A stretch of 64,000 nt of DNA from Onstottus_B arcticum (GCA_038040485.1 JBBPIE010000005.1:186001-250000), one strand, 5' to 3'; counted from the stretch's first letter, positions 33,564 to 43,274 are shown. A program made the numbers and translations. The notes: generated by a model not told the origin, from the sequence alone.

Positions 33564-35139
33564 ATGATGAGCGATATCAAACATCCAACACGCTTTCAAC
33601 ACTCTACATGGGCGGTTGCGCTGCTCGCGGTTGCATTTCTCTTTTCGCAATCAGACATAGCGGTGGCCCAGCAGGTCACCGGATCGGGTAACGCGGGGAA
33701 GGTGCCCAAGTGGACAGGCTCAAATCCGTCCAGCACGCTCACTGATTCAGGGGTCACGGAACTCAACGGCAACATCGGCATCGGTACTGCAAACCCACTG
33801 ACTACAGCTCATCTCTACGGAACGTCTGGCGATGTTTCGTTGAGGATTGAAAGTGGACCTGGGGCGACGCGGTTAGATCTGTACTCAACGACCGGAGGTT
33901 CGGCTGACAGAAATTGGACGCTCCGTCCCGATTGGGTTGTATGGGGCGACCTGGCGCTTTTCCAATCCACGTTCGCCGGGGGCGACCCGGTAGGCGGTAA
34001 TATCAGGTTTTACATAAAAAACGATGGCAACGTTGGCATCGGCACTGCATCTCCAGGTCATAGGCTTCACGTCAACGGCGGAAGAGAATTGATAAGCCCC
34101 ATTGCCGAGCCCTTTGCGTTGGGAATAAGCAGAACTGATATTAGCGGGGCTTTTTGGCTGGGAGCTTCGAATAGCGCTTTTACACCAGACCTGATTCTGT
34201 CAAACAACAGCGGCGCTGAGCGTGTGAGGATTACAGACACCGGGAGGGTGGGCATCGGCACAAATGCGCCCTCGACGAGTCTTCACGTCGTCGGCACGGC
34301 GACCATAACCGGCGCCATCTCGACAGGAACTCTTAACGCCACCGGGAACGTCTCGACAGGTCCTCTAACCGTCTCGGGCGCCATTTCGGCGGGCTCTNNN
34401 NNNNNNNNNNNNNNNNNNNNNNNNNNNNNNNNNNNNNNNNNNNNNNNNNNNNNNNNNNNNNNNNNNNNNNNNNNNNNNNNNNNNNNNNNNNNNNNNNCTC
34501 AACACCACAGGCGCAGTATCGACAGGTCCTCTTACCGTCTCGGGCGCTCTCTCGGCGGGCTCTCTCAACACCACAGGCGCAGTATCGACAGGTCCTCTTA
34601 CCGTCTCGGGCGCTCTCTTGACCAGCACTCTTAACGCCACCGGAGCCGTCGCCACAGGCACACTAACTGTAACCGGCAACATTACCGCCAGCGGCAACAT
34701 AAGCGCGACGGGCACCATAGCAGCCAAGTATCAAGACGTAGCAGAATGGGTGCCGGCAAGCCGAGCCATCTCTGCTGGAACGGTTGTTGTCCTCGACGTC
34801 GAGCAGTCCAACCACGTCCTTCCATCAAACCGCTCTTACGACACTCGCGTAGCCGGAGTCGTTTCAGCCAACCCCGGCGTGATCCTCGGCGAAGCAGGCG
34901 CGGGCAAAGTGATGGTCGCGACAACCGGCCGAGTGAAGATCAAAGTCGATGCCACCGCTGGTCCTATTCGGGTGGGAGACCTGCTTGTGACAAGCGACAA
35001 AGAAGGAATCGCGATGAAGTCCCAGCCGCTGGATCTTGGAGGGACTCCGATTCACCGCCCTGGGACTCTGATCGGCAAGGCGCTCGAGCCGCTCGAAAAG
35101 GGCGTGGGTGAGATTCTAGCGCTGCTCAGCTTGCAGTAA
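33564..35139 (+). CDS. tail-fibre-like repeat protein with autoproteolytic-type C-terminus (interrupted by assembly gap)
   Basis: AAGGAG precedes the ATG at 33564 and a signal peptide follows (VALLAVAFLFSQSDIAVAQQ). Fibre motifs NGNIGIGTANP, DGNVGIGTASPGHRLHVNGG and RVGIGTNAPSTSLHV repeat. Then come 22-residue units LNTTGAVSTGPLTVSGALSA. A 100-N placeholder at 34398-34497 interrupts them; its length is not a multiple of three, so automatic translation breaks, but the frame before and after is the same protein. The C-terminus (KYQDVAEWVPASRAISAG, RVAGVVSANPGVILGE) resembles a G2-type intramolecular cleavage or trimerising domain of phage fibres. Probably a surface fibre belonging to the RHS locus. 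True length unknown. Confidence 0.8.
34398..34497. other. assembly gap (100 N)
   Basis: Exactly 100 undetermined bases, the usual placeholder for a gap of unknown size, placed inside a 66-bp coding tandem repeat that short reads could not resolve. Confidence 0.98.
34498..34629 (+). repeat. 66-bp coding tandem repeat
   Basis: One complete unit at 34498-34563 is followed by a second at 34564-34629 that is identical until its last 14 bases. The tail of another unit precedes the gap. In-frame coding, 22 codons per unit. Degenerate earlier and later units (ISTGTLNATGNVSTGPLTVS and similar) extend the array to about 34321-34700. Confidence 0.9.
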
Positions 35140-35198
35140 GCGCCGCTAAAAAGCGCAATTGTTGGACTGTGCTTTTCAAACAAGCAGAGAAGAAGCAA

Positions 35199-35714
35199 AT
35201 GGTTAGGTTGAATCGACGCACCTTCCGCGAAATGATCATCGATGGGGGCAAAGTCCGCATCGCCGTCGCTGCCTTTGTAGCGGTGCTGTTGGCGTTTGGG
35301 GCGTTCGCTTGCGGAGTACGAGCCTATAGCGCGCGCCGCGAGCTGAACCTTGCCGAGGCAGAACGAGCAAGGACTCTGGCCTCGATTCCATCTCCACCGG
35401 CCCCGGTCAACCCTCGCCACTCTGAGTCTCAAATATCAGAGGGGATTTTCCTCACCCTGCAACCTCAGGGGTTTTACCCGAGCGAGGTTACTCGCCCGGC
35501 AGGCGGCATGCCTTTGCTCATCAACAACCGAAGCGGCCTAAAAGCGATCTCGCTCAATCTGGACCAGCAAACCGGCGCAAGGCTGCGGACTGTAGCGCTG
35601 CCCCGAGCGCGACGGATCTGGGTAGAACGAGTCGACCTGCAACCCGGGCGCTATTTGCTGACTGAGGCGAGTCATCCCGGCTGGGTCTGCACCATTATCG
35701 TAACCAAGCGGTGA
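35199..35714 (+). CDS. single-span membrane protein with cupredoxin-like external domain
   Basis: From the ATG at 35199, with GAGAAGAAG in front, 171 aa; a GTG at 35169 would add ten residues. A membrane span lies near 21-43 (IAVAAFVAVLLAFGAFACGV), followed by a short helix and a Pro-rich linker. The beta domain from about 85 (FLTLQPQGFYPSEVTRPAGG, VDLQPGRYLLTEASHPGWVC) has a cupredoxin-like pattern without a clear copper site. It lies between the fibre gene and the RHS toxin, within about 110 bp of each, and is probably part of the same locus. Confidence 0.68.
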   Translation: MVRLNRRTFREMIIDGGKVRIAVAAFVAVLLAFGAFACGVRAYSARRELNLAEAERARTLASIPSPPAPVNPRHSESQISEGIFLTLQPQGFYPSEVTRPAGGMPLLINNRSGLKAISLNLDQQTGARLRTVALPRARRIWVERVDLQPGRYLLTEASHPGWVCTIIVTKR

Positions 35715-35826
35715 TCCTGTGAATGCAGCAGGCATCCGAAGTTAGTCATATCGACGGGGACAGGATACGAGTGTTTTCAGTCGCGGCCTTTGCCATTCAG
35801 ATCCACCAACGTCAGGAGAAAACAAC

Positions 35827-38800
35827 ATGAAACTTCCCGCACTCATCCACCTTCCGACGACAGTCCTCCGAACTATGTGCGCCGCTCTTATTGCGATGTC
35901 ACTGGTAATCGCTGCGGAAGCGCAAACTTTGACGGACGGATCGACCCCGCTCGGAATTGAGCCGGGAACGCCGGCAGGCTCGTATGCCCTGAGCGGCCTG
36001 GACACCGTCAATCTGTTTAACGGGGGCATGAACTTTTCGTTGCCGTTGATGCACATCGGTGGGCGCGGCGGGGCGCAGATGGCGATGACGCTGCCAATAG
36101 AAACGCACTGGCGCGTCTTCCATTTCTCCTTTCCTGGTGCCCCCGGTTTCCCGCCGACCGACACCTACTTTCCGCTTGTGGCTGGATGGGGTTCAGATTC
36201 CGTGTACGGGCCCGGAGTGTTGCTCGGGCGATGTGGCACGAAGGCAGTAGACTGCGGCGCGAATGGTGAGCGAATCGGAGTCACGCTAACCCGGCTGACC
36301 TTCACTACATCGGACGGGACCGAGCACGAGCTGCGAGACGTCGCGACGCAAGGAAAGCCTTTCGTGGATCATTTCGCCGGTTGCAGCGGAGGCGCGTTTA
36401 ACTTCAACCGCGGCCGCGTCTTCGTCAGTACGAACGGCACGGCGATGACTTTCATAGCCGACGAGGACAGTCCGATCATAGACAACGGCTCGCCGGACCT
36501 GGTCGAGCCATCGGGCTACCTGTTGCTGCGTGACGGAACTTGTTTGCGCATCGACGAGTCGCTCGTGACCTGGATGCGCGACCGCAACGGCAACCGTATC
36601 GACTTCCAATATGATGAGTTCGGCCAGATCAGCCAGATAAAAGACTCTCTGAACAGAATCGTCACGATCAGCCACTGGAATCCAATAGCCAACCCGCCCG
36701 TGTGGTTCGACCAGATCACCTATGATGGCTTTGGCGGAGCGCCGAGAACCGTAAGAGTCTGGTACGGACCGCTCAGCCAAACTCACGACCCAGGCGACGC
36801 GGGAGTGCGGACAAACTTGTTCCGCACAGGAACTGCGCAAGGAAGCAGCGGCTACACCATGAAAACGATGGGTGAGTTGTTTTCGGAATTTGGGACAGGG
36901 CTTGCAAACCCAAACGACCCATGTGATTTGTGGGTTAGATCTTCGGTCGAGCTTCCGGACGGGAGGCGCTATCGGTTTTATTACAACAACTATGTGGAGC
37001 TTGCACGGGTTGAACTGCCTACTGGAGGAGCGTACGAATACGACTTTCAGACCAACTCCGGGGTGATTTTTTCAACAATACCCTCGCAGCCCGGCGTTCA
37101 AATCTATCGGCGCATGCTTGAGCGCCGCACTTATCCGGACGGGCAGACGCTGGAAGGACGGACTACTTATGACGTTCCGACCGGCGATCCCGAATTCGTG
37201 CGGGTAAACCATCTCGACCCGGCCGGGTCGGTGCTGGCCAGAGAGCGGCACTACTTTCACGGCTCGGCGAGAGACTCGCTGTTTCAGGACGGAATCGCCT
37301 ATCCAAATTTCGATGCTGGGAAAGAGTATCAGACCGAAATGTTGGACCCGAGCAACAATGTTCTCCGCCGAATAAACAACATGTTTTTGAACCGTGCGAC
37401 GGTGAGCTGGCTTGGAACTGTGCCCGACTACACAGGCGGAAACCCGCCCGTAGACCCACGGGTGACGGAAACAACCACGGCCTTGACCGATGTCACTCCC
37501 AATCAGGTAGGCAAACAGTCTTTCGGTTACGATCAGTTTAATAACATCACCGACACCTGCGACTTTGACTTTGGGTCGGGCGGGCCAGGCACATTGTTGC
37601 GACATACGCGGACGACTTACGTAGTCAATCAGTTCAACAACACCGACTACACGGCGTTCGATCTGGACAACCCGGGTTCGTCGGTTCATCTCCGGAGTCT
37701 GGCGCTAGCTCAAATCGTGAATACGTCGTGCACCGACAATCAAACCGCGCTGGCTAAGACGGAATACGAGTATGACAACTACACTGCCGAAGGTGGAACG
37801 AACCCGAGCCATGCGGCGCTAGCGGCCAGGAACAACATCAGCGGACACGATGATGCAGTGTTTTCGGTCAGCCGATTAACCCGCGGGAATGTCACGTCAG
37901 TGAAGCGCTGGATTGATGAAAGCGCTTTCGCAGCAACATTCCTGCTTTATGATGTTGCAGGGAATGTGGTGAAGAACAAAGACGCGTTGGGTAAGCTAAC
38001 TCAATTCGACTTTGCCGACCGGTTCGGAACACCCGGAGACGACGAGGCCCGAGGCAACCTCCCGCCGTCCGACCTTGCCGGAAAGACAAGCTTCGCTTTC
38101 GTCACTAAAGTGACAGACGCTCTCGGGCACGAGGCTTACACGCAATATGACTACAATCTCGGAAAGCCCGTGAATGCCGAGGACGTGAATCAGGTGGTTG
38201 CGAGTCTCTACTATGAATCCGGCGTGACTAAACTCGATAGACCGGTAAAGCTTGTCAGCGGTGCGAATTTCTCCGCAGTTAGCACGCAGACGCTGATCAC
38301 GTATGATGACCCAATTCGGACTGTTACCACGTCGAGCGATCTGACGAGCCTCGGGGACGGGCAATTGGCAAGCGCGGTTGTTTACGACGGGCTGGGACGC
38401 GATGTCGAAACTCGTAAGAGCGAGCCGGGCGGCATTATTAGCACGACTCAAAGCTACGACGCGGCGGGGCGGCCAAAGACGGTTTCCAATCCGTTCCGAG
38501 CTGCGAACGAGGATACCTATGGGACAACTGAGACTAGCTATGATGCTTTGTCGCGCATTGTAAGACTCGAGACCTTCGATAAGAACAACAATTCAACCGG
38601 GGCGGTTACGACGGAGTATCTTGGGAATAAGGCGACGGTAACCGATCAGGCAGGAAAGAAACGCCGTAGCGTGAGCGATGTGCTTGGAAGGCTGATAAGG
38701 GTCGATGAGCCGGATGCTGTGACCGGCAATCTGGACAACGGGGTAAACCCGGTGCAGCCCACAAGCTATGCCTATGACGTGCTTGGGAATCTGACTGCGG

Positions 38801-41118
38801 TTACGCAACAGTCGGGAGCAACAACACAAACTCGACGATTCGCTTACGACAAGATGTCGAGGTTGATTTTCGCCGCTAACCCCGAGCAGAACACTAGTAC
38901 CGATCAGATATTTACCTTCAACTCCCAGCAATGGGCTGTGAGGTACGAATACGATGCGGCGTCGAACCTGAAGTTCAAGACCGACACACGAAGGCCCGGC
39001 GGCGTGTTCGTTAAGGTGACTTATGCTTACGACGATCTGCATCGTTTGAGTTCTCGAAGTTACACCGACGGTACACCCTCGGTCAGCTACAGCTACGACA
39101 CGGCGACAAAAGGCGTTGGGCGGCTGGCTACAGTTTCAGCGAGCGGAGTATCGACAACTAACTACTCTGCCTACGACCCTCTAGGCCGGCCTCTCAATTA
39201 CAACCAGCAGACAGCGGGGCAGACCTACGCGATGGTCCGCGCGTACAATCGAGCGGGACTCATTACGAGCGAGACATATCCATCGCTCAAGGTCTTTCAG
39301 ACTGAGTACGACAGCGCGGGACGCATCGCTGGCGTGAGTCGCGGCGGAAACTACTACGCAGGTGCGCAAGCCTCAGACGCGACCAACCGGATCCAGTATT
39401 CGCCTGCTGGAGCGGTGAACAAGATTAAGCTCGGCAACGGTTTGTGGGAGCATATTGATTTCAATTCGCGACTGCAGCCTAAGGTGATTGGATTAGGAAC
39501 GAGTGCTACAGCGTCCGGGACGCTCAAGCTCGAATACGACTACGGCACCACGAGCAACAACGGGAACCCGTTGAGCCAGAAGATCACAGCGCCGACGGCC
39601 AGCGGCACATTGCTTCTTACGCAGAGCTACGGCTACGACAAGTTGAACAGGCTTTCGACGGCCAATGAGAAAGTCAATCTAGAGGGTGCTGCCAGATGGA
39701 CACAGGCGTTCAGTTTTGATCGATGGGGCAACCGCATTGGTCTGATGAACACCGGCGAGCTGCCCCCGGCGAATCAGTTGGCGGTCGACCCGGCGACTAA
39801 CCGCTTTGCAGCGCTAGCCTACGACGAGGCAGGGAATCAGTTCAGTGACGCGTCAAGCCACCCGCTCAGCCACGACGCAGAGAATCATCAGAAGAGTTTC
39901 ACCACCGGGTCGATAACTTACAACTACAGTTACGATGCGGACGGCCGCCGTGTTAAGAGGGAATACAACGACGGAACCCTTCAAACAACGGTGTTTGTGT
40001 ATAATTCGACCGGGCAGTTGATCGCTGAATACAACAGCGATCCGGTGCCTCCCGCTCAGGGAGGCGGCGGAGTAAGTTACTTGACAACTGATTATCTCGA
40101 CAGCACACGAGTGATGACGAACTCGGCGGGCGGGGTGAAGGCTCGGCATGACTATCTTCCGTACGGGGAAGACGTCGGATCAACCATAGGGAGCCGATCA
40201 ACAGTCGTTGGTTACGATCTGCAAGATGGAGTAAGGCAAAAGTTCACTCAAAAAGAAAGGGATAGTGAGTCGGGACTGGACTACTTTCTGGCGAGGTACT
40301 ACTCGCCGGCTCAAGGAAGGTTCACGGGGTGCGATACCTATGACCCGATCACCCGCAGTGACGATGAGGATGATTTCAAGAACTTTCTAAATCAGCCACA
40401 GAGTTGGAACCGGTACCCTTATACAATCAATAGTCCGTTGAAGTACATCGACCCGAACGGCGAGAGGTGGTTCTACAAGATTGGGCTCAACGGCCAAGTG
40501 ACCGACATCGAATGGGTTAATCCGAACGAGGACGGGTCCTATACATCTCCGGGTGAGGGGTGGACCGAATTCATCCCTACAGCGGAAAGGCCGACCTTGC
40601 AAGTTTGGAAGCCGGACAAGAGCGGTATGTATTTCTTTGGCGAGCAGTTAGATGGATCTCCGAGAGCGGGGTTTCGTTGGGGTGGCGGAGTATCAGACCA
40701 CACGATGGATCTGGTCGTTGGGGTGTTGATCACCAGGGGCATCGGCGTCGTATCCAGAGTGGCGCTAGGTGCAATAGCGAAGGCCGGAGCGCGGGCTCTA
40801 GTATCTTGGCGAGCCTATCAAGCGACTCGAGCTATCGAGGAGATCTTAGCGGACGCCTGGAAGCTGGCAGGGAAAACACCCGCGCAAATACAGGCGAAAA
40901 TTGGGAAACTGCCGGGCAATTGGAAAGTGGAAACCCTTGGCAAGGGAAAACACAAAGGCCAAGGCTGGTTGTTGCGTGAGCATAGCGCTAACGGACCTAC
41001 CGGCAGAATTATTCAACATCATCCGGGAGGGGGCCATCACGGACCAGCTCCCTATTGGAAAGTAAGTAGCGGGCAATCCGGAACAGTTAGGGTGGGTCCT
41101 CAATTCAGGAAGCCATAG
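35827..41118 (+). CDS. RHS-repeat polymorphic toxin with C-terminal nuclease-like domain
   Basis: Protein of 1763 aa with a CAGGAG site and a signal peptide (MCAALIAMSLVIAAEAQT). N-terminal plug region to about 250; then YD repeats throughout (RNGNRIDFQYDEFGQISQIK, RRFAYDKMSRLIFAANPEQN). The RHS-associated core ends at SGLDYFLARYYSPAQGRFTG...YIDPNGE near 1545, where such proteins self-cleave. The last 215 residues are the variable toxin: a hydrophobic stretch near 1635-1660, then NWKVETLGKGKHKGQGWLLR and TGRIIQHHPGGGHHGPAPYW near 1695-1745, a His-rich motif as in BECR/RelE-like RNase toxins. The immunity gene follows 10 bp later. Contact-dependent competition is the expected role. Confidence 0.9.
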   Translation: MKLPALIHLPTTVLRTMCAALIAMSLVIAAEAQTLTDGSTPLGIEPGTPAGSYALSGLDTVNLFNGGMNFSLPLMHIGGRGGAQMAMTLPIETHWRVFHFSFPGAPGFPPTDTYFPLVAGWGSDSVYGPGVLLGRCGTKAVDCGANGERIGVTLTRLTFTTSDGTEHELRDVATQGKPFVDHFAGCSGGAFNFNRGRVFVSTNGTAMTFIADEDSPIIDNGSPDLVEPSGYLLLRDGTCLRIDESLVTWMRDRNGNRIDFQYDEFGQISQIKDSLNRIVTISHWNPIANPPVWFDQITYDGFGGAPRTVRVWYGPLSQTHDPGDAGVRTNLFRTGTAQGSSGYTMKTMGELFSEFGTGLANPNDPCDLWVRSSVELPDGRRYRFYYNNYVELARVELPTGGAYEYDFQTNSGVIFSTIPSQPGVQIYRRMLERRTYPDGQTLEGRTTYDVPTGDPEFVRVNHLDPAGSVLARERHYFHGSARDSLFQDGIAYPNFDAGKEYQTEMLDPSNNVLRRINNMFLNRATVSWLGTVPDYTGGNPPVDPRVTETTTALTDVTPNQVGKQSFGYDQFNNITDTCDFDFGSGGPGTLLRHTRTTYVVNQFNNTDYTAFDLDNPGSSVHLRSLALAQIVNTSCTDNQTALAKTEYEYDNYTAEGGTNPSHAALAARNNISGHDDAVFSVSRLTRGNVTSVKRWIDESAFAATFLLYDVAGNVVKNKDALGKLTQFDFADRFGTPGDDEARGNLPPSDLAGKTSFAFVTKVTDALGHEAYTQYDYNLGKPVNAEDVNQVVASLYYESGVTKLDRPVKLVSGANFSAVSTQTLITYDDPIRTVTTSSDLTSLGDGQLASAVVYDGLGRDVETRKSEPGGIISTTQSYDAAGRPKTVSNPFRAANEDTYGTTETSYDALSRIVRLETFDKNNNSTGAVTTEYLGNKATVTDQAGKKRRSVSDVLGRLIRVDEPDAVTGNLDNGVNPVQPTSYAYDVLGNLTAVTQQSGATTQTRRFAYDKMSRLIFAANPEQNTSTDQIFTFNSQQWAVRYEYDAASNLKFKTDTRRPGGVFVKVTYAYDDLHRLSSRSYTDGTPSVSYSYDTATKGVGRLATVSASGVSTTNYSAYDPLGRPLNYNQQTAGQTYAMVRAYNRAGLITSETYPSLKVFQTEYDSAGRIAGVSRGGNYYAGAQASDATNRIQYSPAGAVNKIKLGNGLWEHIDFNSRLQPKVIGLGTSATASGTLKLEYDYGTTSNNGNPLSQKITAPTASGTLLLTQSYGYDKLNRLSTANEKVNLEGAARWTQAFSFDRWGNRIGLMNTGELPPANQLAVDPATNRFAALAYDEAGNQFSDASSHPLSHDAENHQKSFTTGSITYNYSYDADGRRVKREYNDGTLQTTVFVYNSTGQLIAEYNSDPVPPAQGGGGVSYLTTDYLDSTRVMTNSAGGVKARHDYLPYGEDVGSTIGSRSTVVGYDLQDGVRQKFTQKERDSESGLDYFLARYYSPAQGRFTGCDTYDPITRSDDEDDFKNFLNQPQSWNRYPYTINSPLKYIDPNGERWFYKIGLNGQVTDIEWVNPNEDGSYTSPGEGWTEFIPTAERPTLQVWKPDKSGMYFFGEQLDGSPRAGFRWGGGVSDHTMDLVVGVLITRGIGVVSRVALGAIAKAGARALVSWRAYQATRAIEEILADAWKLAGKTPAQIQAKIGKLPGNWKVETLGKGKHKGQGWLLREHSANGPTGRIIQHHPGGGHHGPAPYWKVSSGQSGTVRVGPQFRKP

Positions 41119-41128
41119 GAGGTTGGCC

Positions 41129-41611
41129 ATGCTTCATATAGAACTTGATGCTGCTATCGTTCCAAACTCAGGCCTTGGAGGGCTAAGTCTCAGGGAGCGC
41201 TTGATCGAAATTCAATATTTATTCGAAGGCTTGGGACACACGCAAGAGGGCGCTTTTGAGTTAGCTGCACCGTTCGATCTTAGATACCAACTTGGAAAGG
41301 GGGAGGTTGTTGTCGCGGTCGATGTCCGCAACGGAAAGGTCTTTCTGCTGTCAGCATCTCTGGGATACAGAGGCTATCTGTTCGAACACATTTTCGTAGG
41401 CATGAAAGTTAAAGATGCTATGGTACTTGAGCCGCGGCTCTACTACGATGAGGCTGAGGAACTGATTCTCTGTAGGGGTGTCCCAGGACTGTCCCTGGAT
41501 GTTGCCGAGATCGATCCACCACCTGAGAGTGTTCCGGCAATGACTATTAGCGCCATCAATGTTTTTGCTCAGGAAACGCAAATGTTGGCAGGACAGCGAG
41601 GCGAGTGGTGA
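41129..41611 (+). CDS. immunity protein for the RHS toxin
   Basis: Protein of 160 aa. TAGGAGG, formed at the toxin stop codon, lies six bases before the ATG at 41129. Acidic, no signal peptide, hence cytoplasmic like most nuclease immunities. The sequence is beta-rich: FDLRYQLGKGEVVVAVDVRN, GYRGYLFEHIFVGMKVKDAM, EPRLYYDEAEE, LSLDVAEIDPPPESVP. No family name is recalled with certainty. Position directly after the variable toxin end, with a gap of only 10 bp, is the main support for the role. Confidence 0.8.
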   Translation: MLHIELDAAIVPNSGLGGLSLRERLIEIQYLFEGLGHTQEGAFELAAPFDLRYQLGKGEVVVAVDVRNGKVFLLSASLGYRGYLFEHIFVGMKVKDAMVLEPRLYYDEAEELILCRGVPGLSLDVAEIDPPPESVPAMTISAINVFAQETQMLAGQRGEW

Positions 41612-41751
41612 CACACGTGAAACCACGGGTTAGGAAAGCTCAACAACTGGCAGATTAGTCATCGAGATGAGCCACGGGCTTCTCAAGACTGAATCCTACG
41701 ATTGACCCTGTTGATGACTCTCTAGGCGGACCGCAAATTTTGGGACGAACC

Positions 41752-41814
41752 CCTCCCAAGCTTCTTCACGCACTTGCCGGTTTCAACGTCGACAAAGCCG
41801 ACATAAAGGAATTG
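41752..41814 (-). pseudogene. coding remnant, copy A of a duplicated peptide
   Basis: On the minus strand this encodes QFLYVGFVDVETGKCVKKLG. Copy B at 43118-43180 encodes EFLYAGFVDVETGKCVKKRG. Most base differences between the copies are in third codon positions, which is strong evidence that this frame was once coding. The parent protein is not recognised. The open frame of 102 codons around copy A lies antisense to the RHS and RAYT fragments and is probably not a gene. Confidence 0.5.
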
Positions 41815-41854
41815 ACCCTCGTCTTCGCCCTGTGGAGGGGTCAACACAATTAGG

Positions 41855-41901
41855 CTGGGTAACGGACCTTGGGAGCATACTGATTTCAATTCTCGGCTGC
41901 C
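41855..41901 (+). pseudogene. RHS-core fragment
   Basis: Encodes LGNGPWEHTDFNSRLP, matching LGNGLWEHIDFNSRLQP of the intact RHS protein at about 39430-39480, with base changes throughout. Cut abruptly at about 41901 by the RAYT-like sequence. A relic of an RHS gene or displaced toxin cassette. Confidence 0.75.
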
Positions 41902-42336
41902 GTCTACACGCAATTCGTCGAGGCGGGTCTGGGCGACAAGAGTCAGGACAATTATTATCGGGCAACGGAAGGCCGCCTGCTGGGGAGCGTCGAGTTTCTG
42001 CAAGAGATAAGACATCGAGTGGGTGAACACCGAGCTAAGGTACTACCACTCGAACGCGTGAGCATTGACAGTTTGTTGAGCGCAGCAGAGCGGTCCAGTG
42101 GGTTGGCTCGGCAAGAATTGTGCAGCAAGAGCAAGAACAGGAGAACGGTAGCGGTTAAGGAGGCGGTGATAGTGGCGGGAAGGGAGCTGGGGATTCGAAA
42201 CCGCGAGTTGGCGGAAGCGCTCGGGATTGACGCTTCAGCGGTGACGAGAAGGCTTGAAGCGGCGCGTGCACGCGGGGCGGAGAGCTCCGATCTGACAAGG
42301 CTTCGGAAGGCGCTACTGAAGGCTCGGTCTGACTAA
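41884..42336 (+). pseudogene. RAYT (REP-associated IS200-like transposase) C-terminal fragment
   Basis: The open frame after a TGA at 41881-41883 runs 150 codons to a TAA. From about 41900 it reads VYTQFVEAGLGDKSQDNYY, then GRLLGSVEFLQEI, the region that follows the catalytic Tyr domain in RAYT proteins. The C-terminus (AVKEAVIVAGRELGIRNREL, EALGIDASAVTRRLEAARAR) is the DnaA-like HTH often found there. The HUH catalytic half is missing, replaced by an RHS fragment, so the gene is dead. A GTG at 42019 could start a 105-aa HTH peptide. Confidence 0.7.
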
Positions 42337-42573
42337 ATTGCAACAAAGTCAAGCCTGACCCCTCCTCCTGCTTTCCCCTCCTCCAAGTCCCTTCTGAGCG
42401 GCCTCACAGCGCTTGCGAAGAAAAACGGCATGACAAGCTTTCGAATCGAAGCGGCGCTGGTGGTTAATGAGAAGCTGCGAAACAAGCTCATCAAGCACGG
42501 CTGGGAAGAGACGACAATCAAAATCGGTGGTCAAAAGATAAAGGGTTGGGTGAAAACATTTGCTGTCAAGTAG
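42337..42573 (+). pseudogene. orphan toxin-tail-like fragment
   Basis: In the same frame directly after the RAYT stop, an open stretch of 78 codons ends at a TAG at 42571. The last 60 residues look like a real domain (LTALAKKNGMTSFRIEAALV, KLIKHGWEETTIKIGGQK), while the start lacks an ATG and a ribosome site. Displaced C-terminal toxin ends of this sort are common behind RHS genes. The identity is a guess. Confidence 0.4.
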
Positions 42574-42630
42574 CAACGGTTTGGTCCGTCGCGACCCGGC
42601 CGGATGGGTCGCGCCTTGGTTTCAATTCCT

Positions 42631-42714
42631 CGGCGTAGTCTCTGCGTATCGGCGTCTTTGCGGTTAGCAGATTTTTCGCAGCTCGCTAACCGCAGGAACG
42701 AAGAGAGGCGGAGG
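42631..42714. repeat. inverted repeat, CTAACCGC/GCGGTTAG family
   Basis: CGGCGTAGTCTCTGCGTATC and on to GCGGTTAGC at 42631-42668 pairs imperfectly with GCTAACCGCAGGAACGAAGA and on, 42685-42714. Same outline as the unit at 10138-10239. Confidence 0.65.
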
Positions 42715-42806
42715 TTAGGCAACAAACTATTCAACTTGGCACACGACCGTTGCATGCTGTGGTTTATCTGCCCGCCAAATGGGCACATCTCTTCAAAGGA
42801 CTTTTA

Positions 42807-43088
42807 ATGCGGTATTTCGAGATCCGATCAACTCCGGAGATCAAGGCTCTCTTCGAGCGGGCGCGGCTTCGCACGATAACGATAGCCGACTTTTGCGGGG
42901 AGCTAACCGGCCAAGGGGTCAATCCCATCGAGCATGTGCTGTACGTGCGAGAGGCATTCGGCATCACTCTGGAAGAAGCAAACAGAATCTGCACCGAGCT
43001 GGAGTACGGATCGGTGGACAATTGGGCGGACCAGATGTCCGACGCGCTTGATAGCCTCGAGCTCGAAGACGAAAAGGGTTCGGAGTGA
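42807..43088 (+). CDS. small acidic protein in RHS debris, possible orphan immunity protein
   Basis: Protein of 93 aa; AAGGA lies six bases before the ATG at 42807. Acidic and helical (STPEIKALFERARLRTITIA, FCGELTGQGVNPIEHVLYVR, ADQMSDALDSLELEDEKG). No signal peptide. I do not recognise a family. Size, charge and position after the RHS locus fit an immunity gene left behind when its toxin end was lost, but other roles are possible. Confidence 0.55.
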   Translation: MRYFEIRSTPEIKALFERARLRTITIADFCGELTGQGVNPIEHVLYVREAFGITLEEANRICTELEYGSVDNWADQMSDALDSLELEDEKGSE

Positions 43089-43117
43089 CCGCTTCGAGCG
43101 ACGCCTCGCCAGGAGCC

Positions 43118-43180
43118 GCGGCCTCGTTTCTTCACGCACTTGCCCGTCTCGACGTCGACGAAGCCGGCATAGAGGAATTC
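43118..43180 (-). pseudogene. coding remnant, copy B of a duplicated peptide
   Basis: Minus-strand frame EFLYAGFVDVETGKCVKKRG, with a stop just upstream in the same frame. See copy A at 41752-41814; the third-position pattern of differences indicates former coding. Confidence 0.5.
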
Positions 43181-43274
43181 TCAATCTCCTCTTCCACACC
43201 TGCTCCCTTCTCCCGTGCCGGGCTACAGAGCCTTGTGCGGCGGCGCTCTGGACGGTGGGGAGGCGAGGCATCCG

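Noticed and set aside
34498..34629. CRISPR-like or other non-coding repeat array
   Set aside because: Units are contiguous, of 66 bp, without spacers, and keep a reading frame of the surrounding protein, so they are a coding tandem repeat.
41722..42030. 102-codon minus-strand frame as a gene
   Set aside because: Most of it is antisense to the RHS and RAYT remnants; only the last part, recorded as copy A, shows coding history.
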